Assembly: GCA_036936605.1 (NCBI GenBank)
Contig: JAUPFV010000004.1
Location: 286,358,009-286,422,008, forward strand
Source: Limnanthes douglasii subsp. nivea
Taxonomy: Eukaryota; Streptophyta; Magnoliopsida; Brassicales; Limnanthaceae
Length of the DNA stretch: 64,000 nt
Reading direction: 5' to 3'
The translations under genes were made by a program, and so were the position numbers. This document shows positions 58,800 to 64,000 of the stretch, piece by piece. The notes under the pieces were generated by a model. It was not told where the DNA came from. It saw only the letters and a list, made by a program, of their open reading frames with translations, and searched no databases. Each line of letters opens with the position of its first letter. Within the stretch, counting starts at the first letter, position 1.

Positions 58800-58945
58800 T
58801 ATTATGGTAGGAGCGTCAGCAGTGCGCGAAAGCATTGGCGATGCCATAAGGCACTGTCGGTGCGAATACCACTACTAGTACAACAACATTGTCGGTGTCC
58901 CTTCCATAACACTAGCGGTACAGAATGGGTGTACCGACGGTGCTC
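58800..58945. repeat. GC-rich palindrome-type block
   Basis: This is a GC-rich island with tgtcggtgc, tagcggtac and gtaccgacggtgctc. Directly left of it, at about 58,779-58,806, is a small inverted repeat with arms ctaccata/tatggtag. Base composition and motif vocabulary resemble the blocks at 1-110, 3072-3330 and 5945-6110, and it occupies the same place relative to a minus-strand first exon. Confidence 0.5.
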
Positions 58946-59168
58946 AAGAACAACTTCAAAACTCAGCCACCTAAAATCTTGAATCCCTAAAACAAAATCG
59001 ATTCTAACACAAAATCAACACCATTATCCCATAAAATCATTACCAAATTAATTATAATCCTACATTTAATTCATTTCTTCTAATAGTAACTTTCTACCTA
59101 TTCAATTCTACTAAAAATCAATTCTAAATTAAATATTAATTAAATTAAGATTGGAAATAACAACTTAC

Positions 59169-59205
59169 TTTTTTCACTTGCTAATGGATGAAGATGAAAA
59201 GTCAT
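59169..59205 (-). CDS. Putative first exon of the antisense gene relic
   Basis: ATG at 59,205-59,203 opens MTFHLHPLASEK and then meets a consensus donor GTAAGTT at 59,168. The PMD gene has an 11-codon first exon before the same GTAAGTT donor, followed in both cases by an AT-rich stretch and a GC-rich block. Downstream exon joins cannot be fixed, so this is inference. Confidence 0.35.
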
Positions 59206-59624
59206 TTTTAATTCTAAGAAGAAGATGGTAGAGTATAAAAGAAAGTTGTCAAAGAAAAAATATTCTTGCAACTAGAAAAAAAATGTTCCCTTTCAATGAA
59301 AAAAAGTATAAAATAAGTAGCAAAATTTGGTTTTGGAAAAAAATATAAAAATTAGATATAAAATGTGAAAACTCATATCCGGAATATCTAAAAAGTTAGA
59401 ATTGGGAAAACATATTTATTTGACCAATATAATATAATAGAATAGAATAAATGGTTATTAAATAAAGAGTTTCAAGATATTATACGGTGTTATCCTTCTT
59501 ATATAGAAGAAATTTTAAGAAAAAACACTAAAAGAAAATAAATAAAAGAAAATCTTAATCTAATTTTTAATAAGATCAAGAAAGAAAACGCTTTGTTCTC
59601 TCTAGCAAGAACATAGATCGTTCA

Positions 59625-61211
59625 TTGATCTTCTGCTTCCTAAGTAGTTTGGGATTATTTTTTATCATAGAGGAGAGTAATTCTGGTGTTTGGATAAACC
59701 CATTGGCGAGCAACAATCTGAAGATTTCTTCAAATGACGAATTTCTTATGCTTAGGAAAACTACTATGTCTTCTTCTTCGCATGATGTATGTGCTTCGGA
59801 TAAAAGGGAGAAATCTTGGTTTTTGGGAAGTCATCAAAACGTCATCTCTAATCTCACGTTTGAGGAAATCATCAAGGAAAAGTCAAATCCAATTTTGCAA
59901 TCTGGTTCTTATGTTGATACTGTAAAACCTAGAAAAACAGAGTTCGTCCATTCTAATGTTTCTGTTACGATCAAAGACGATTTTCCAGTTATTATGTTTG
60001 AAGCAAAAGACAAAGACTTACTGACGAATATTTCAAAACATACTTTAATCGCTAAGTTCGCTTCGTGGAAACCATCTATGGAGGTTTTGAGGAAATTCTT
60101 GGGTAAATTTAAATTTACTGGTAACTACAGCCTTTCAGTCTGGGACTACAGGCACATTTTCATCGAACTTAATAAGGTTGAAGATCTTAAGAGGTTGTGG
60201 TCAAGAAACGTTTGGGTTCTTGGTAACAAAACAATATGTCTGTTGAAATGGACTCCAAATTTTAATACAAATCTTGAATGTCCTTACACACTGATCAGGG
60301 TTTCTTTGCTTAATTTGCCAGAATTCTTATTCAATGAATCTACCATAACTGAAATCGCTAAGGTCATTGGAATTCCCCTAAAAGTTTGGGTTCCTACTGT
60401 CAATCGAGCAAGATAAAATTGTTTCAGGATCTGGGTTGAAGTTGACATCTCCAAACCTTTAGTTCATAAAGTTCAATTAAATATTGGTGAAACTAATATT
60501 TATTGGGTTGATTTAATTTATGATAGCATACCTTCATACTGCAACAATTGTGCTCATATTGGTCACTCGGATGATACCTGTAAGAAACAATTCCCTGATG
60601 AAAAGATGCCAAGAAATGATCCAAATGAACTGCTTGATCTTGCCCTTCTATCTTTAACAAATGTCCCGAATCAATTCAATCATTTTGCTCATGTTAACAA
60701 TTTCGTTACCAGCAATAAACAATTGTCTACTCAAAAACTTCCTGAACAACCTGATCCGTCTGATTCTGTCATCAATGAAGTGACGAGTAAACAATTTAAA
60801 TCGATTGTTGTTTATAATACAGCCTTTAACAGTTTGGACAATCTTTTAAAAGGTTGTTCTGAAAAAGATAGTCCAAACTAGTCTGATAGCATCCTTGTTC
60901 AAGGAAGTCAACAGATTGATCCCTCTAGTTTAGATCATTTAGATCTAGCTAATGATCATGAGATGATTGATGCCTTGAAAACTCTTAAAAGGAGAAATAT
61001 GTTTGAACCTTTAACCGAAGAGACTCATTATTCTCCCAGATATGCTGGCACCCTTGTTAACTCTCCTTTAAAAGATCAGTTTGAAGAAGTAACTTTGAAG
61101 AAATCAGACATCAAGAAATCAAAGAAAGTGTCGAAAATATGGAATTCAAAAGGACCGGTATCATCAAAACTTATCAAGCTCAAAAGAGGCAATAAAACCT
61201 CTTCAAATTGA
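59625..61211 (+). pseudogene. L1-type LINE ORF1 (DUF4283 plus zinc knuckle)
   Basis: One frame of 529 codons runs from ATG 59,625 to TGA 61,209-61,211, broken only by TAA at 60,414-60,416 and TAG at 60,879-60,881. The DUF4283 part (about 60,000-60,420) includes LIAKFASWKPSMEVLRKFLG, FIELNKVEDLKRLW, and KWTPNFN. Downstream is one CCHC zinc knuckle, CNNCAHIGHSDDTC, at 60,540-60,581. The C-terminal third is Lys/Ser-rich. This is the nucleic-acid-binding protein of plant L1 elements. Only two stops in 529 codons suggest a fairly young insertion. Confidence 0.85.
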
Positions 61212-64000
61212 TGACTGTCACTATTCTGAATTGGAACGACATGGGTCTTGGAAATAAGCAGACTATTCAAAGACTTAAGTCCATAGTTAATTTTACTAAA
61301 GCTAGTTTTGTTGCTATATAGGAGCCTTTTGTTAATCCTGATAGTTGCTAGGAAGTTGAAGCTCAGTGGGTATTGTAGAAATCTAAATAATAGAATTTGA
61401 ATTTTCCGGCATCACAATTACAATGTGAAGGTTGTTCTAGATAGAGAGCAGATTCTGCATCTCATGGTTCATCACCCTTCCTTGGATAAAGATTTCATGG
61501 TGTCTGTGATTTACGCGAAGTGTAAGAGAGATCAAAGACTTTCTCTTTGGGATACTATCAGAGTTCTTGATAATACTTCTAAAGAATGGATTATATTTGG
61601 TAACTTTAACATCATCTCTAACATTCAAGAGCAGTTATCTTGTTCAACAATCAATCAACGGGGTATGGATGATTTCAACAATCTTATAATGGATTGTGGT
61701 TTACAAGATGCTGGTTATACTGGGTATGGTTTTACTTGGTCCAATAGTCACAAATGGAAACGTCTTGATCGCGTTTTATTCAACATTTCTTGGTTGAACT
61801 ACTTTGAGTCCACTTTTGTTTCCCATCATGCTAGAAACTGCTCTGATCATGGCCCTCTTTCTATTAAGATATCTTCTAGTCTTGAGAGGGTTAAAGCTTC
61901 TTTTAAGTTTTTAAACATGTGGGTCACTCATCCTAAGTTTATAAAGCTGGTGGAGGATAGTTGGTCTGTTAATGTGGTTGGAGCTGAGGTGAATCCTATA
62001 ATGAACTTCTGGCTTAAACAAAAAAGGTTGAAAGCTGCGTTGAAAGATTGGAACTGGGATATTTTTTGGAAGATTTTTTATGCTATTAAGAATACCGAGG
62101 ATAGCATTAAGTTCAGAGAAGTTCTTTTGCAAGGTGACCCTAATGATGACAACAGAATCTCTTTTGAGGAGGTAAGCACAATGGCCTAATGTTGTTGGAC
62201 GGGGAAGAGTTGTATTGAAAGCAGAAAGCTCATGCAACCTGGCTTAATGATAGTGATAAAAATACGGTTGCTTACCATAGTTTTATGAAGAAAAGATTGA
62301 AAAAGAACAGAATTGTTAGGATTAAAAATGAGAATGACTGGCTCACTTCAAGGGAGGCTATTGGCAACTCAGCTATTAAGTATTTCCAAGCTTTGATGGC
62401 TTCTTCTATCATTGAAGACGGGGAGATTGATCTGATGGATGTTATTCCTAAAATGGTCACTTATGTTGACAATAATAGTCTAACTATTTTACCTGATACT
62501 AATGAAATCCTTTGCACTATTAATTCTTTAAGCTCTGTGTCTGCTGCAGGGCCTGATGGTTTCAACGGCGAGTTTTATAAAAAATGCTGGCGTATTATAG
62601 GTCATGGCCTTTGTAAAGTTATGCACTGGTTCTTTAATGGGTATAATCTTTCTCATGAGATTAAAGCTACAACCATCTGCTTAATTCCTAAAATCGATCA
62701 TCCTAACAAATGGCACGACTATCGTCCTATCAGTCTTACTACTATGATATCCAGAATCATTGGGAAAATTATTAACAACATACTATCTAAGATCCTTCCT
62801 AAGCTAATTTCTGATGAGCAATGTGCCTTTGTGAAGGGGAGAAGCATACATGATATCATTCTTATTGCCCAAGAATTGTGTTATGGTCTAAATGATAAAT
62901 GCAAAGGGGGAAATGTCATCATCAAGACTGACATGACAAAGGCTTTTGACAAGCTCAATCATAGGTTTATTTTCAAGATCCTTGACTTATTTGGCTTTAA
63001 AATTAATGTGATTACTCTTCTTAGCAATTGTATCAGCAAGGTGTACTCCTCAATTCTTATTAATGGTGAATTGAAAGGCTTATTTCTCAACACACAAGGT
63101 CTGAGACAAGGAGATCCGCTTTCTCCAAGTCTTTTTATCTTGGTTGAAGAGTATCTCATCAGAAGTATCAGGAAAATTTCAAGTGACAACTTTAAAATCA
63201 GGTTTAAAAGTAGAAGTGATCAGAACATTTCTTGTCTAGCGTTTGCAGACGATTTCATGATTTTTAGTAACAAAGAATCTGACTATATGCAAACTATAAA
63301 GACATTTCTTGATCATTACCAGCAAGTGTCTGGTCAGGAAATTTATACAACCAAATCTAAAGTTATTGTTTCTAGCAATATGGAGACTCAACATTCTTCT
63401 ACAACTGAAAACATCCTTAACATCAAGAATACAAATCTGCCTATCAAATATATTGGTTCAACTATTGTTATCTCTACAAGGTTAACTAACTTTGAGGATT
63501 TGATAAACAAGACCAGGAATAAAATCCTGGACTGGGACAAGTTGGACCTTTCCTTTGTTGGCCGCCTTCTGCTGATTCAGACTGTTTTAACTGCTTTTCT
63601 CACTTATCCTCTTCAACACACTATTCTGCCTCATAGTATCATCAACAGACTGGAGCTCATCTTCAATAAATTCCAGTGGAGAAACAAGGAAAACAAGCAG
63701 GTTATAAACTGGTCAAGATGGGAAAGACTCTGCAAGACTTTCAATGAATGAGGGCTTTATCTTCGAAATCTTAAGGATGTTCATCTAATTTACTCAATGA
63801 AGCTTTGGATTAATTTCAGGCTTCAAAGCTCTCTTTGGGCCAGATACACGTAGTCTATCTATTGTAGGGATAACAGTCACCCAATCCTAGCTATATCTCC
63901 TATCAAGAAATCCAAAACTTGGGTTCGTATTATTAATGTTAAAGAGCTGTCTGAGGAACACATTTTCTATCTACCTGGTTATGGAAACATGGACTTCTGG
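61211..64000 (+). pseudogene. L1-type LINE ORF2: endonuclease and reverse transcriptase, cut by window end
   Basis: Start ATG 61,211-61,213 overlaps the ORF1 stop (TGATG). The endonuclease N-terminus (MTVTILNWNDMGLGNKQTIQ) meets a stop before EPF, then a frame change near 61,390. 61,425-62,189 continues it: GNFN at 61,599-61,610 (family GDFN), GFTWSN, LDRVLFN, and SDHGPL. The reverse transcriptase lies in the 488-codon frame 62,285-63,751: GPDGFNGEFYKKCW, CLIPKIDHPNKWHDYRPIS, DEQCAFVKGRSIHD, KTDMTKAFDKLNHRF (first Asp), GLRQGDPLSPSLF, and the active site LAFADDFMIF. TGA at 63,749-63,751 and a TAG near 63,851 interrupt the C-terminal region, which runs on in the same frame to the window end. 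Confidence 0.87.

Overview
This is a eudicot-like nuclear genome window: AT-rich, with intron-containing genes, GT-AG splice sites and plant-specific protein families. The organism cannot be named from the sequence alone. Four ordinary host genes look intact: RPL11 (60S ribosomal protein uL5, + strand, 9.6-11.3 kb), a DUF1262 gene (+, 26.3-30.1 kb), a type-2 tryptophan synthase beta gene (+, 34.9-38.0 kb) and a small spliced gene for a basic 68-residue protein (-, 53.4-53.6 kb). Almost everything else is transposable-element DNA at different stages of decay.

Layout. 0-6.4 kb: a composite Mutator-like element (MULE). Its transposase is fused to an OTU-type cysteine protease domain (+) and converges on a four-exon plant mobile domain (PMD) gene (-). 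GC-rich palindromic blocks lie at the window edge, between the convergent genes and inside PMD intron 1. 7.5-8.4 kb: a second, decayed MULE transposase (-). 9.5-11.3 kb: RPL11 with telo-box and site II promoter motifs. 12.4-25.8 kb: a decayed Ty1/Copia element (-) that holds a Ty3/Gypsy integrase fragment and a plastid rpoC1 fragment; about 6.4-6.9 kb of it is present twice in direct tandem, with a 2-bp microhomology junction. 26.3-30.1 kb: DUF1262 gene with a 60-bp minisatellite in intron 2. 30.8-31.1 kb: Stowaway-type MITE. 31.5-34.2 kb: a Gypsy gag-like scrap and an L1-type LINE relic. 34.9-38.0 kb: tryptophan synthase beta type 2.

39.7-50.4 kb: a full-length but inactive Ty3/Gypsy element of Tat-lineage type (two RNase H domains) with about 380-bp LTRs. 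It carries an antisense spliced gene between integrase and 3' LTR, and a 408-bp insertion in its integrase flanked by an exact 5-bp duplication. 51.8-54.8 kb: two related tRNA-derived SINE-like copies in opposite orientation around the 68-aa gene. 54.9-57.6 kb: another Copia relic (+). 57.6-59.2 kb: an antisense gene relic whose first exon and GC-rich intron resemble the PMD gene. 59.6-64.0 kb: an L1-type LINE (+) with both ORFs, cut by the window edge.

I see no wholly new system. The most unusual items are the transposase-OTU/PMD composite with its hairpin blocks, the antisense spliced gene in the Gypsy element, and the tandemly duplicated retroelement carrying plastid DNA. All family calls are from reading motifs by eye; no database search was run.
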